A stretch of 64,000 nucleotides of DNA from Acanthosepion esculentum (GCA_964036315.1 OZ038507.1:59429502-59493501); one strand, 5' to 3'; positions 1 to 9,797 are shown, counted from the stretch's first letter. Notes: generated from the sequence alone by a model not told the origin. Translations and numbers: made by a program.

Positions 1-180
1 TTCAGCTTTTTGCTATCTTTTTCTGTTTAGGCAATGTCACAGGAAAACTATCAAACAATGTACATAAACCTCGTAACATGAGTCATGTTTTACATTCAGG
101 ACAAAGAACATCAGTTCATTCAGTAATTTTTTTTTCTTATGTAACTTTGCCTTGGCTTTTGCAAAAAGTCGTACCCACAT
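1..180. other. No feature recognised
   Basis: AT-rich unique-looking sequence. I see no coding potential, repeat or RNA motif. Confidence 0.4.
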
Positions 181-412
181 TCAGTTTTATCGATTTTTCT
201 ACCAAACCCTGGGGGACTGGTCATTGAGACGTTGGTCTTGACTAATATATATAAAGTTGCAATAGGTGGCTACAATTTCATTGAAATTGGTCGAGAAATG
301 TGGACTTTCATAAATAGCACACACACAGACAAACACAGACAGGGATGCACAGACAGACACACAGAAATTTTCTCATTTATAGATATAGATTATATAGATT
401 GTAAATTTCAAT
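180..412 (-). mobile_element. Helitron-like terminal fragment (tentative)
   Basis: On the minus strand a run of TATAGATATA-type sequence is followed by a CTGTCTGTG-rich stretch and then a segment resembling the 'accgatttcaatgaaattt' phrase often seen behind the 5' end of Helitron-like rolling-circle elements. A related structure lies at 55141-55510. No Rep/helicase coding and no 3' CTRR hairpin is visible, so the class is an inference from terminal style only. Confidence 0.3.
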
Positions 413-812
413 GCGTTTAATACAACCTTTCTTCATTCATTTTGTAGACCGAACGACAAAAACAGGATTCATCCGATAGCAGTCTTAACCTACAGAATTG
501 CACTTTGAAAGAAGGCAGCGCCCAAAGAAGCCGCGCTGGATGCAGAGGTTTACCTCCTCCCTCGCCCTCAATCTCCAAAAGCCCGATGGGGCCTGCGCGA
601 TTGTTTATAGCCATTCATACTTTGCACAGCACAATGTAAACGCTCGCCATCAGACGGCGTCGATCGAATGACAAGAACCAGTCAAGGTAACTGGAGACTA
701 TCTGTGCTGCATCCGATTCGAGGGAGACTGATGCTAAGACACTGGCGTGGTCGTTAAAGCCCGAATTTTATCACACTGATTATGACCTCTGACATCGCTT
801 AAAGTTCCAGGT

Positions 813-905
813 TTTTCTTCCCAAGCGGTTACCCATCTAAATACTGGCCAGGTTCGACGCTGCTTAACATCGGAGGTCGAGCGGGAAGAAGTGCCTACAG
901 CAAGA
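813..905 (-). repeat. 5S rRNA-derived SINE segment
   Basis: Read on the minus strand, this matches the 3' two-thirds of metazoan 5S rRNA: the GTTAAGCAGCG-like internal control region, then the TGGTCAGTA-like and GGTAACCGCTTGGGAAG-like parts. Substitutions are scattered and the 5' third is missing, so it is a pseudogene or SINE part, not a working 5S gene. It is followed at 970-1100 by a tRNA-like unit on the same strand. Confidence 0.7.
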
Positions 906-964
906 TTTAACCTCATGCATACATACATCCTTTATCTCTTTAGCTATAAAAGGGAATGAGAAAT

Positions 965-1105
965 ATATATTAAAATCAGGCACAAGGTCAAAAATATGGA
1001 GCATCCGGTCAGGACCGAACTCAATACTGATTCGAAATTTATCTTGCGAGACAAGCATGCTAATCATTACACTATATTGATGCACTCGAATGAATGTGTA
1101 TATCG
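965..1105 (-). repeat. tRNA-derived SINE head
   Basis: The minus strand has a box A-like AATGATTAGCATGC and a box B-like GAGTTCGGTCCTGAC at tRNA spacing. The same tRNA-like unit occurs at 60645-60780, also beside a 5S-like segment but in the opposite relative order. Pol III promoter identity is inferred from these boxes. Confidence 0.6.
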
Positions 1106-1124
1106 CTACATTAAAACATAAGTA

Positions 1125-1130
<6 letters not shown>

Positions 1131-1194
<64 letters not shown>
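1131..1194. repeat. (TA)n microsatellite
   Basis: Perfect TA array abutting the end of the PLE-derived segment at 1190-1360. Confidence 0.97.
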
Positions 1195-1195
<1 letters not shown>

Positions 1196-1375
1196 ATGCA
1201 TGTTTCATTAAATAATATAGACAAGTTTTGTCTATTAATTTTATGCAAATTCCTTTCATACCGTCTGATAATCTTAATAGCATTATCATTGAAAGACGAA
1301 AGAAAATCACAATATTGATACATATTTTTAATCCTATCTAAGTTTTCGGCTTACACAAGCCATCATCAAAGATGA
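1190..1375 (-). mobile_element. Penelope-like element 5' segment with short ORF
   Basis: The minus strand carries a short open frame starting MYQYCDFLSSFNDNAIK, preceded by a hairpin (GGCTT/AAGCC) placed between TTGATGAT and GAAAAC. About 165 bp of this segment reappears on the plus strand at 18752-18920 with no difference I can see, and a decayed copy lies at 1715-1840. Assignment to a Penelope-like element is inferred from the neighbouring PLE body and the hammerhead-like leader; the short protein is not a family I can name. Confidence 0.5.
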
Positions 1376-1469
1376 CATTTACATTACAATATATTAAACA
1401 ATACACGGACATAACAATAACGATAGTCTGTTTTTTTTTTTTGCATTGTAGATTTCCAAGAAACGACAA

Positions 1470-1705
1470 GGTTGTGCATACGAGACGCTGGAAAAAAAAG
1501 AAAATCATGATATCACACATGACCACGCGAGAGTGAAAATGAGAAGTGTTAAGTATGGGACACCGTTGGTATAAACCAATGGCTACTGTTATCAATTATA
1601 GGCATATGTATATGCATAAAATATGTATAAAATATAGACATATATAGGCATATATGTCATGAGCCGCGGTGTGATTTTCGCTTCCAGCGTCTCGTATAGA
1701 TAGCA
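1470..1705. repeat. Imperfect inverted repeat between PLE ends
   Basis: The arm near 1478 (tacgagacgctggaa) recurs inverted near 1683 (ttccagcgtctcgta). Together with the PLE segments at 1190-1375 (minus) and 1715-1840 (plus), this makes a palindromic head-to-head arrangement about 650 bp long. Confidence 0.7.
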
Positions 1706-1710
1706 TTAAA

Positions 1711-1845
1711 AAATATGTATCAATATGATGATTATTTTTCGTCTTTCTATGATAATGTTATGAAAGGTATTTACATAAAATAAATATACAGAACTCGTCT
1801 ATATTATTTAATGAAACGTGCATCAATGAAAAAATGCTGCCTAAA
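1711..1845 (+). mobile_element. Decayed PLE 5' segment
   Basis: Divergent copy of the 1190-1375 segment in plus orientation: ATATGTATCAATATGATGAT start, then the recognisable TCTATATTATTTAATGAAAC stretch. It runs into a (TA)n array. Confidence 0.6.
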
Positions 1846-1852
1846 TACACAC

Positions 1853-1875
1853 AATATATATATATATATATATAT

Positions 1876-1940
<65 letters not shown>
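1853..1940. repeat. (TA)n microsatellite
   Basis: TA array with one CTT interruption, directly after the decayed PLE segment. Confidence 0.97.
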
Positions 1941-1943
<3 letters not shown>

Positions 1944-2029
1944 CATGTCATGTTAACCGAAAAACACTTATAAAAAAATTCGTAGATTTACCAAATTAAA
2001 AAAAATTAAAAAATTATCACTTGTAATAT

Positions 2030-2355
2030 TTGAACTTTAGCGTTGCGATTTGCACGCTCCAACACTACATAGCCGTTAATAAATAGCTCATTCTTAAAAA
2101 CATCTTTCGGTCGGAAAAACACATTTATTTCGTCGTCCAGTTTTGATTCTAAAGGAAAAAATACAGCCTGAAGATGAATGCGTGAAGCATTTGAAAGTAC
2201 TAGCTGAATTTAAAAATACACCATATCCATTTTATACATAAGGATTTCATCATTCAGTGGATTATTAGTAGTATAATGCTTATAATTATGTCTGCTAGCG
2301 AAGGTATTTCGCCAATAATTGCATTAATATTGCTAATTGATTCAATGTATGATTA
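2030..2355 (+). mobile_element. PLE-associated leader repeat
   Basis: Shares the ACATCTTTCGGTC phrase, a 'gcacgctccaa' phrase and a 'gcgaag..atttcgcca' phrase with 27395-27740. Both copies end in (TA)n. It lies between inverted PLE ends and the PLE body, so it is probably the non-coding part of the same element family. Confidence 0.45.
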
Positions 2356-2360
2356 ACTCT

Positions 2361-2454
<94 letters not shown>

Positions 2455-2462
2455 GTGTATAT
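2361..2462. repeat. (TA)n microsatellite
   Basis: TA array with a TGTA and a TGTGTG interruption, separating the leader repeat from the PLE coding remnant. Confidence 0.97.
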
Positions 2463-2489
2463 ATATATAAAATAAGTTGAGCTCTCATT

Positions 2490-4175
2490 TAATCACCTCC
2501 CATCTGATTACCATACAAATATCAAAAACTCAAAAAAACTATGGATCAGAGCTGATAAATCCCAAAATATCTACAAGATTAATCCATCTGAATACCACCA
2601 TCTGATTCTGAATAAAGTTTCTAACTCTTATAAAAGATAATAACTCTAGACACCTATCCCCCATACACAGAGAAACTGCTAAATTCGCATTTAAATATCA
2701 TATTGCTGATAGAATGGGTACAACTTATCAAAACGACGCCTACCTACTTTTTAAAGACCATAAACCCAACTTTCAAAATAATCTACATTCCAGACTAATA
2801 AATCCCTCCAAATCAGAATTAGGAATAATTTCTAAAAATATCCTAAAAAGAATAAACACATCTATATTAGAAAAATACCCCTTAAACCTTTGGAAAGATT
2901 CGTCGGACCCCATTAACTGCTTCCAAATTTATAAAATTAAGCCTTTTTTATTCAATTAAATATTATCGACTTCTACCCCTCCATTTCGAAAGATTTATTA
3001 GAAAATAGCTTAAATTTTGCTAAAAATTATACTAAAATTACTGATGAAGAAATAAAAATCATAATGGTCTCTAGACAGTGTAGACTAAGACTTAATGACA
3101 CTACTTGGATTAAAAAACAGAGATAATTTTGATATCCCAATGGGAGCATTTGATTCAGCTCAAATAGCAGATTTAATAGGTATATACATTTTAGATATCC
3201 TAAGCAGATTCCTTAACCCCCAAAATGTAGGGCTATACAGGGATGATGGACTTATTGTTATACCTAATACCAATGGTTCTCTAACATCCCAACTACAGAA
3301 GAAAATAATTAAGGCCTGCAAATTTCTGGAATTTAAGATAGAAATTTCATCCAACCTAAAAATCGTAAAATTTTCTAGATGTTACATTTAATCTCGACAA
3401 TAACACCTACAAACCCTTCCAAAAAGAAAATCAATCGCCCATATACATAAATATCAACTCAAACCATCCGAGAGCAATTATAAACCAAATTCCAAATACA
3501 GTAAATACAAGAATAAACAAACTGTCTTCTAGTAAAACAATTTTTAACCAAAATAAATCGACATATAATCAAACCTTATTAAAAAATAAATTTAAACAAA
3601 CATTAAATTATATAGATAAATCAATTAATAACACATTCACTAAGTTCAGAAATAGGAAAAGGAAGATTATATGGTTCAGCCCACCTTTCTGTAAACTATC
3701 TAGTATCAATATAGGGAAATACTTCCTAAAACTAATGGACAAACATTTTAGTAAAAATGAGCTATTGAAAAATATGTTTAATAAAATGAATTTAAAAATT
3801 AGTTATTCATGCATGAGCAATGTAGAAAAAATTATAAGCTCTCACAATAGCAGAATTATTAGAGAATTTCATAATAATCATTTGCAAAGAGATATTAATG
3901 CAAACCAAAAGAAAACATTTACCTGTAATTACAGGGCAGGATCAAATTGTCCAGTAGAGGGAATATGCATGGCAGAAAACGTGATATACGAAGCTACAAT
4001 TTTCCCCAAGGAAAATATAAAACAGAAATGGATATATATATAGGAATATCTGCGGGAAATTGGAAGCAACAGTTTTATAACCATCGCCAGTCCTTCACAA
4101 ATAGATCTAAAAAAAACACCAAACAGCACTATCAAAACTATCACTATTTTTTAAGTGTTTCAAGCCGTCTTTAAT
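2490..4175 (+). pseudogene. Penelope-like retroelement: RT plus GIY-YIG endonuclease, frameshifted
   Basis: Coding remnant of a Penelope-like element. These elements encode a telomerase-related reverse transcriptase followed by a GIY-YIG nuclease that nicks the target. In order I see: an N-terminal part (2714-2959), RT motif A as DFYPSI near 2968-2985, a segment at 3095-3391 with the catalytic YRDDGL motif near 3233-3253, a linker, then a Cys-rich stretch CNYRAGSNCPVEGIC near 3922-3966 and the nuclease core YIGISAGNWKQQF near 4037-4075. All parts lie in order on the plus strand but in different frames, with stops and frameshifts. One frameshift falls in a short TATATA run exactly at the YIG motif. 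It is dead as a protein. The class call is strong because both the RT and the nuclease motifs are present; the subfamily is uncertain. Confidence 0.88.
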
Positions 4176-4241
4176 TTCGTTGAGAATTAAAATGGTATGA
4201 AAATAGGAACTATTCGATGACAATATCTGTTTAATTCTCAT

Positions 4242-4242
4242 T

Positions 4243-4281
<39 letters not shown>

Positions 4282-4282
4282 A
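4242..4282. repeat. (GAAA)n microsatellite
   Basis: Perfect AAAG/GAAA array of about ten units just after the PLE end. Confidence 0.95.
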
Positions 4283-4351
4283 TAACTAAAAAAAAATATT
4301 AAAATTCGAAAATAAAATTATTTGAGAATATCAAAGAAACAGTTGAATGAG

Positions 4352-4433
4352 AAGGAAGGAAGGAAGGAAGGAAGGGAGGAAGGAAGGAAGGAAGGAAGGA
4401 AGGAAGGAAGGAAGGAAGGAAGGAAGGAAGGAA
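4352..4433. repeat. (GGAA)n microsatellite
   Basis: About 20 GGAA units with one GGGA interruption. Open frames read through it as Arg/Lys/Glu/Gly runs and are not genes. Confidence 0.95.
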
Positions 4434-4780
4434 AAAGAAATGAAAGAATGCCTAAAATGAATGAATATGATCAAAGTAAAAAAGCTGAAAAAAAAAGAAT
4501 TTCGCTGCGACATTTTCTTATCGCTTTCTTGTTGCTTCATGTCACGTGATAACAGAAAAAATCCCCGTGTCTGGCGGCCATATTTGACGTATCAAATTGC
4601 CCGCGTTCTTTCTCCCCCCCTCTCTTTCTCTCTCTGTATCATTTGTTTGTGGGGAATAATTGGTCAGGGTCGCCTCGATAAAGGACCAAAATAGATCACG
4701 CTAGCAGCCTCGACAAAGGAATGCCAAAGCGAAGACGGAAGTAGGATACCAGAAAACGTTAAACAGGGTGCGACAGAAAT
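4434..4780. other. No feature recognised
   Basis: Mixed-composition sequence with a short C/CT-rich run near 4610-4635. I see no coding, RNA or mobile-element signature. Confidence 0.4.
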
Positions 4781-4784
4781 AACC

Positions 4785-4966
4785 GCCCCCCATATATACC
4801 TCCCAGAAATAACCCCAACATATAATTCCCAAATATCACCCTACCCATAATACCTCCTCTATATATGTCCCAGAAATACCCCCACATATACCTCCCAGAA
4901 ATACCCCCACATATAACTCCCCAAAATACACCCACATATACCTCCCAGAAATACCCTTCACATATA
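4785..4966. repeat. Minisatellite, ~24-27 bp unit (left part)
   Basis: Tandem variants of ACCCCCACATATACCTCCCAG. The array resumes at 5457-5595 beyond an inserted MITE, so both parts were once one array. Confidence 0.9.
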
Positions 4967-5456
4967 CCGTATTTTCCGGCTTATAAGACGCACTTTTTTT
5001 CCCCCTAAAATATACCCAGAAAAATACGAATGTAAAGCCACGCCCAGGCTCAAGTCAGCTTGGACGGTCACCTAATTGGCTTGACTGATAGGGACGTGGA
5101 TTTATATGTTGAGTCATTACACTATGATGTTAGCTATCTATCTAATTCAGTGATGTTACATGATGAAACATCTCTACTTAGCTGTTACAAGTATTTCCAA
5201 GACTATTAACCTTCCTGGAGCCGAGCCACAAGTTTAAATATGCGCTGTTTACTAGCAGTGGCGGGAGCCTTTCTGCTCTTGCCATGCAGACTCAATCGAA
5301 CTAGAGGTTAATGTAGACAATACATGGCGCCAGTATGTGAGAGACGCATGGTGAATGTGCTGTTGTATGAGAATTACTTTTTTTTTTTTAGAATTTTCTT
5401 TCCAATATTAGGGTGCGTCTTCCAATTCGCAGCGTCTTGTAAGCCAGAAAATACGG
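4967..5456. mobile_element. Tc1/mariner-type MITE inserted in a minisatellite
   Basis: A 490-bp non-autonomous DNA transposon. Its ends are inverted repeats: CCGTATTTTCCGGCTTATAA at the left and, read from the right end inward, CCGTATTTTCTGGCTTACAA, both continuing with GACGC. It is flanked by TA on both sides (4965-4966 and 5457-5458). Removing element plus one TA restores the minisatellite phrase CACATATAACTCC found elsewhere in the array. TA target duplication fits the IS630/Tc1/mariner superfamily. No transposase is encoded. Confidence 0.85.
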
Positions 5457-5595
5457 TAACTCCCCAAAATACCTCCCATATATAGCCCCCCACCTGAAAT
5501 ACGCCCCACATATTTCTCCCAGAAATACAAACCACATATACCACCCAGACGTACCCCACAACATAAACCTTCCAAGAAATACCTCCCACATAATG
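5457..5595. repeat. Minisatellite, ~24-27 bp unit (right part)
   Basis: Continuation of the array at 4785-4966 after the MITE. Frames read on either strand across it are repeat translations. Confidence 0.9.
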
Positions 5596-5764
5596 GTAAG
5601 ATATTAGCTGGATGAAGTCACTATCGCCGCTAATGTCTTACCATGAAATGCGAAGTATTTCTACGAGCAATACGTAGGAAGTATTTCTGCTACACAATGT
5701 ATTTTCATTGCGTATTGCCAAATTTGACATTCCCAAATTTCGGAATTGTAAATTCTTCTTTGTT

Positions 5765-6115
5765 GTGCTGTGTCCCTTCAGGACGTTGGCAATCATGGCT
5801 CTCCACAATTTCCTGTCCTTTGTAGCTCGTAATAAATTTTGTCTTTTTATTATCTCTCCTAAACCTTCTTCCGCCATCCATTTACACAAACTCGTCCTTC
5901 TTCTTCTATGTGCCGTGTCTCTTCAGGGCGTTGGCGATCGTGGCTCTCCACAATCTCCTATACTTTGTAGCGCTTAATAAATGTTATCTTTTGGTTATCT
6001 CTCTTAAACCTTGTTCCGCCATCCAGTTACTCAAGGTCGCCAGGTAAGTTATGCGTTGTTTTTCTATGTCTCTCTTACCTTCCATCTGTCCCTGTGAGTA
6101 TCAAATTTGCCAAAC
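5765..6115 (-). pseudogene. RTE-type LINE 3' coding end with tandem duplication
   Basis: The minus strand encodes the extreme C-terminus of an RTE-like endonuclease-RT LINE, recognisable by KWMAEEGLGEIIKRQNLL and ATKDRKLWRAMIANVLKGH. The terminal segment occurs twice in tandem (about 5766-5903 and 5908-6055, unit near 140-147 bp), followed upstream by the VRGRQR-like region. Stops and shifts mark it as dead. The phrase recurs at 17.2, 24.7, 50.0, 50.8, 62.9 and 63.6 kb, so this is the commonest LINE tail in the window. Confidence 0.75.
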
Positions 6116-6159
6116 TAAAGTTCAACTGTTTCAATGTATTCCTGTTGTCAAACTTAAGT

Positions 6160-6207
6160 ACCCTTTTCGGACAATAAAACGAAATAATCAAGGATGTATT
6201 CATATCA

Positions 6208-6215
<8 letters not shown>
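6160..6215 (+). repeat. PLE-associated repeat, 50 bp
   Basis: The phrase TTCGGACAATAAAACGAAAT continuing to (TA)n is repeated almost exactly at 11395-11445, also running into (TA)n. Confidence 0.7.

Positions 6216-6275
<60 letters not shown>
6216..6275. repeat. (TA)n microsatellite
   Basis: Perfect TA array next to a hammerhead-like relic at 6360-6400. Confidence 0.97.
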
Positions 6276-6280
<5 letters not shown>

Positions 6281-6357
6281 AAAAAAATTCTCAGAGTTAA
6301 CCTGTAGAAAAAGACAACATTTATAAATGTAAAAGACAATAGGAGAACTGTAATGGT

Positions 6358-6400
6358 AACCGACGCGTTTCGTCCAATATGCAGTTTTACAAGGCAAAAA
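6358..6400 (-). ncRNA. Decayed hammerhead-like relic
   Basis: The minus strand reads CTTGTAAAACTGC..TTGGACGAAACGCGTCGG. It keeps the CGAAAC half of a hammerhead core, but the CUGAUGA half is degraded to CUUGUAA. Not expected to cleave. Confidence 0.35.
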
Positions 6401-6427
6401 CGAAATAAATTTATTAAATAAAGTAAC

Positions 6428-6429
6428 TA

Positions 6430-6467
<38 letters not shown>
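6428..6467. repeat. (ATT)n, 3' tail of an RLE-LINE
   Basis: On the minus strand this is an (AAT)n tail directly after the 3' UTR of the RLE-LINE that begins at 6470. Confidence 0.85.
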
Positions 6468-6468
<1 letters not shown>

Positions 6469-6469
6469 C

Positions 6470-7965
6470 AATTTCTGCTAAAGTCGCACTATCTTCCAGG
6501 TCTGCGGGACGACCTAAAGCAGACAGCGGTGTGTTGTTATGGCTACATTTCATGGTTTGTTTTTCTAACTCCTATAACATCACCAGCGTTACATGTACAA
6601 AGTTCTTGTTGTGTGGGAAAGTTTCTTTTAAGCTGGGATTTCAAGCGATTTTTCAATGAGTTGTGTTCCTTTTTTATCATTCCAAGCGCACTTACTATGA
6701 CTGGTACTATTCTTGTTTTCAATTTACACATTTTTTTCTATTGCGATTCACACGTCTTTATACTTGTATAGTTTTTTTTTCCAATTCCTTGATGGCGATG
6801 TTAGAGTCCGCAGGGCAAGTCCTATCAATTAGTAAGTATTTTTTCTTTTCGGTTTGTGACAATGATGTCCAGACTGATTTTCTTTTAGGTTTATGACAAT
6901 GATGTCCGGCCTGTTTCCCTTTTAGGTTTGTGACAATGATGTCCGGCCTGTTTTTATTTACGGTTTGTGACAATGATGTCCGGCCTGTTTTTCTTTTAGG
7001 TTTGTGACAATGATGTCTGGTATGTTTTTCTTTTCGGTTTGTGACAATGATGTCCGGCCTGTTTTACTTTTCGGTTTGTGACAATGATGCCCGGCCCGTT
7101 TTTCTTTTAGGTTTGTGACAATGATGTCCGGCCTGATTTCCTTTTCGGTTTGTGACAATGATATCCGGCCTGATTTTCTTTTTGGTCTGTGACAATGATG
7201 TCCGGCCTGATTTTCTTTTAGGTTAGTGACAATGATGTCTGGTATGTTTTTCTTTTAGGTTTGTGACAATGATGTTTCACCTGTTTTCCTTTTACTTTTG
7301 TGACAATGACGTCCGGCCTGTTTTTTTTACGGTTTTTGACAATGATGTCTTGCCTGTTTTTTTTCCGTTTGTGACAATGATGTCCGGCCTGTTTTCCTTT
7401 TCGGCTTGTGACAATGATGTCCGGCCTGTTTTTCTTTCACGTCTGTGACAATGATGTCCGGCCTGTTTTTCTTTTCGGTTTGTGACAATGATGTCCGGCC
7501 TCTTTTTCTTTTAGGTTTGTGACAATGATGTCCGGCCTGTTTTTCTTTTAGGTTTGTGACAATGATGTCCGGCCTCTTTTTCTTTTCGGTTTGTGACAAT
7601 GATGACAGTTTTTCTTTTAGGTTTGTGATAATGATCTCCGCTTTTCAGTCTGTCTGTAAAGCTAGAATTGTAATGCCATCTATATCTGTAACCGGCGTTG
7701 GGTGATATTTAGACCAGTGTTTGTTAGCATTTTTCCCAAGTGTTTGCACATTGTCCAGTGTAACTGATCCACTCTATTGTGACGATTTTTATATTCATTT
7801 GACGCAAGTACAGCACCTCCTGAGATTAGTTGGTCTATGGTTTCCTGATATTTGTCACCGGACCTTCATTTTGGATTCGCACTATTATGCATGCTATTCT
7901 CCTGAACTTTCCTAGTGAAAAGACTTTGGTCTTGCGTTGCATGAATAAAGCTTTTCGTTTCAGGC
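6470..7965 (-). pseudogene. RLE-type LINE 3' part, with minisatellite in the endonuclease
   Basis: A 3' fragment of a non-LTR retrotransposon with a restriction-like endonuclease (RLE; R2-like organisation inferred). On the minus strand from upstream: HHPTPVTDI-like and TILALQTDR-like residues near 7640-7760, then the RPDIIVTN catalytic phrase expanded into a tandem array (6850-7640), then the closing part KYLLIDRTCPADSNI near 6790-6845 that supplies the last Asp of PD-X(12-14)-D. After that come VPVIVSALGMIKK near 6630-6690 and a 3' UTR with the AACGCTGGTGATGTTATAG phrase, ending in (AAT)n. The same 3' UTR is at 45.8, 46.97 and 47.35 kb. Frames are broken throughout, so it is dead. Confidence 0.75.
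6850..7640 (-). repeat. 37-bp minisatellite derived from RLE active-site codons
   Basis: About 22 tandem units of 37 bp. Each carries GTGACAATGATGTCCGGCCT on the plus strand, which on the minus strand encodes RPDIIVTN followed by a Lys/Glu-rich stretch. Since 37 is not a multiple of 3, the frame rotates from unit to unit, giving RPDIIVT, AGHHCHKP and GRTSLSQT in turn. The flanks are the two halves of the RLE domain, so the array lies inside the endonuclease catalytic motif. Confidence 0.93.
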
Positions 7966-8174
7966 TTTAATCCAGATGCTCGTAACCATCGATGTTAACT
8001 TTATTAACATCGCCCTTAATCGCACGTTCTGGATATTGGCCATGCGGAGTTTTGTCAGATAAGGTGCTTTGATTCAGTTTTTACACAATTTCTCATGTGA
8101 TCTTAAATTTTTTTTTTTTTTGCCAATGACGGACATTATAAACCAGAAATTATTCTGTATGATTTTTAAGTAAA

Positions 8175-8290
8175 TGGGAACATCATCCTGTTGTAGTTGG
8201 AGCCCTTGGACTGGTTGGAAAAGATTCCAGTAGGCTGATTGAAGGGATCCCTGGAAGTTCATGCCTCAAAGAGATACAAAAAATTTATAT
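8175..8290 (+). pseudogene. RLE-LINE C-terminal fragment
   Basis: Plus-strand DNA matching the segment that encodes VVGALGLVGKDSSRLIEGIP and SCLKEIQK in the minus-strand copy at 8675-8850, with a frameshift. The two copies form an inverted pair about 400 bp apart. Confidence 0.75.
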
Positions 8291-8575
8291 CATCAAATTT
8301 TATGTGACAACGTTAACTTTTACAATTAAAAGGGGAGAGTATAGAGAGACAGGAAAAACGACGAAATGGAAAAATAATCACGACATTCTACACATAGACA
8401 CATACACACATGCACGCGGGCAGGAGCATACACACGCCCGCGCACAAGTATGTCTATGCAGGCACGCGCACACCGGCGTTGTTTCATCTGTTCATGTGCT
8501 GTTGTTTTATTATTTTTGTTGTTTGACTAATTATTATTATTATTTTTATTTCCTTTGATATCTGGCGTTTACACA
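8291..8575. other. CA-rich stretch, no gene
   Basis: Contains a degenerate CACACA/GCGCAC-rich run (about 8395-8475) and a short (ATT)n at 8530-8548 that is the likely (AAT)n tail of the minus-strand LINE beginning at 8580. Confidence 0.55.
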
Positions 8576-8579
8576 TTTC

Positions 8580-9045
8580 TTTCCGGGTGCCGCCCAGGGA
8601 CCTAAGGTTAGAAATGGCATCATGACACTTTCCACTGGAAAAAAAAATTTTTTTTTAAATTTAAAAAAAAAAAATTACATAGATAAAGCCCTTCGTAAAG
8701 TGTGGGCTGTACTTGTCAGAACAATTTTTTGTATCTCTTTGAGGCATGGACTTCCAGGTATCCCTTCAATCAGCCTACTGGAATCTTTTCCAACCAGTCC
8801 AAGGGCTCCAACTATAACAGGAATTGATGATGTTCCCATATGCCACATTTTTGAGATTTCTATTTCAAGGTCCTTGTATTTTGACAGTTTTTCGAATATC
8901 TTCAAAGATACATTGCAGTCTGCAGGGACTGCCATATCAATAAGGAGGCACTTATTTTGTTTGTGGTCTTTAATAACAATGTCTGGGCGGTTGGCTTTGA
9001 TTGTTCTGTTAGTGTGTATTGTGTAGTCCCATAGAATTATAACAG
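8580..9045 (-). pseudogene. RLE-type LINE C-terminus with intact PD-X14-D motif
   Basis: Best-preserved copy of this family. The minus strand is open from about 9040 to 8675 and reads RPDIVIKDHKQNKCLLID, which is PD, 14 residues, then D: the restriction-like endonuclease signature of R2-like non-LTR retrotransposons. It continues MAVPADCNVSLKIFEKLSKY, then a VPVIVGALGL-type segment, LIEGIPGSPCLKEIQKIVL and the end TLRRALSM. The RT and zinc-knuckle parts are missing: at 9053 the element is truncated against an (ATT)n array. The 3' UTR (GGCACCCGGAAAGAAATGTG on the minus strand) matches the copy ending at 45.4 kb. Confidence 0.85.
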
Positions 9046-9052
9046 GTCCTAT

Positions 9053-9055
9053 CTC

Positions 9056-9111
<56 letters not shown>
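9053..9111. repeat. (ATT)n microsatellite
   Basis: Perfect ATT array between the RLE-LINE fragment and the first copy of the 650-bp duplication. Confidence 0.97.
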
Positions 9112-9115
<4 letters not shown>

Positions 9116-9757
9116 GATTTAGAGGAGAAAGCTATTTAAGAAAATAAAAATAAAACTAAAACAGTGTTTAACAATATGAAACAATAATTCGCTATTATGC
9201 CTGTTTTCCTCAAGATCTGTTTAAAGGTTGTATACAAGTATAAAAATATCAAATATTCTAAGTGTTTGAACAAACGTCGGTTGTCTGTAGATAAAAAAAA
9301 GATGTACTGGTAATCAACGCGACAAAACGAATAAAACGCAGCCAATGTGAATGGAATGCAACTGAGGCGTGAGTCACATAATGGGGACCGACCTGAACTA
9401 GAGACTTTCTGTTAGTTGATTAATTAATAAGAATAATTAACCAAATACTTTAGTATAAATATTATGGACCACTCCTGTCATTTAGTTCATACACCCGGGG
9501 TGGGACGATAGGAGTTTGCATATCTAATTATATTCATGCGTTTTAAGGGTTGAAAAGGTCGGTGAACTCTGGATATTTCTCAAGGAGACGAACATTGTTC
9601 AAAGACTTGTGTTTTCCTATATTGTTATGCGTCTATACAACTTTTAAGCATAACTTGAAGACAGATTTACTGTCGAAATATTGACAGTTATTGCTAAAAA
9701 CTGAGAATTTATTTTATTTTCTTAAATTACGTCAGTCATTTTGATTCTTCTTCTTCT
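9112..9757. repeat. Tandem direct duplication, copy 1 (~650 bp)
   Basis: Begins ACCAGATTTAGAGGAGAAAG and ends TTACGTCAGTCATTTTGATTC. It is repeated at 9797-10405. Shared phrases include CACAGCCAATGTGAATGGAA and GACAGATTTACTGTCGAAAT. No protein-like frame survives in both copies. Confidence 0.92.
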
Positions 9758-9797
9758 TATTGTTGTTGTTGTTGTTGTTATTATTATTATTATTACT
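9758..9797. repeat. (TTC)n(TTG)n(ATT)n compound microsatellite
   Basis: Joins the two duplicated units. Confidence 0.9.

Noticed and set aside
232..420. 62-codon plus-strand frame
   Set aside because: Runs through an ACACAGACAGACAC repeat of a Helitron-like terminus; no domain.
3013..3040. CTGATGAAGAA as a hammerhead core
   Set aside because: It lies in PLE coding sequence (ITDEEIK) and no helix II or GAAA follows.
5374..5591. Overlapping Val/Trp/Tyr-rich minus-strand frames
   Set aside because: Translations of the CACATATACCTCCCAGAAATA minisatellite.
6850..7640. CRISPR-like regular array
   Set aside because: Units are contiguous 37-bp repeats without unique spacers, and the flanks are retrotransposon coding sequence in an animal genome.
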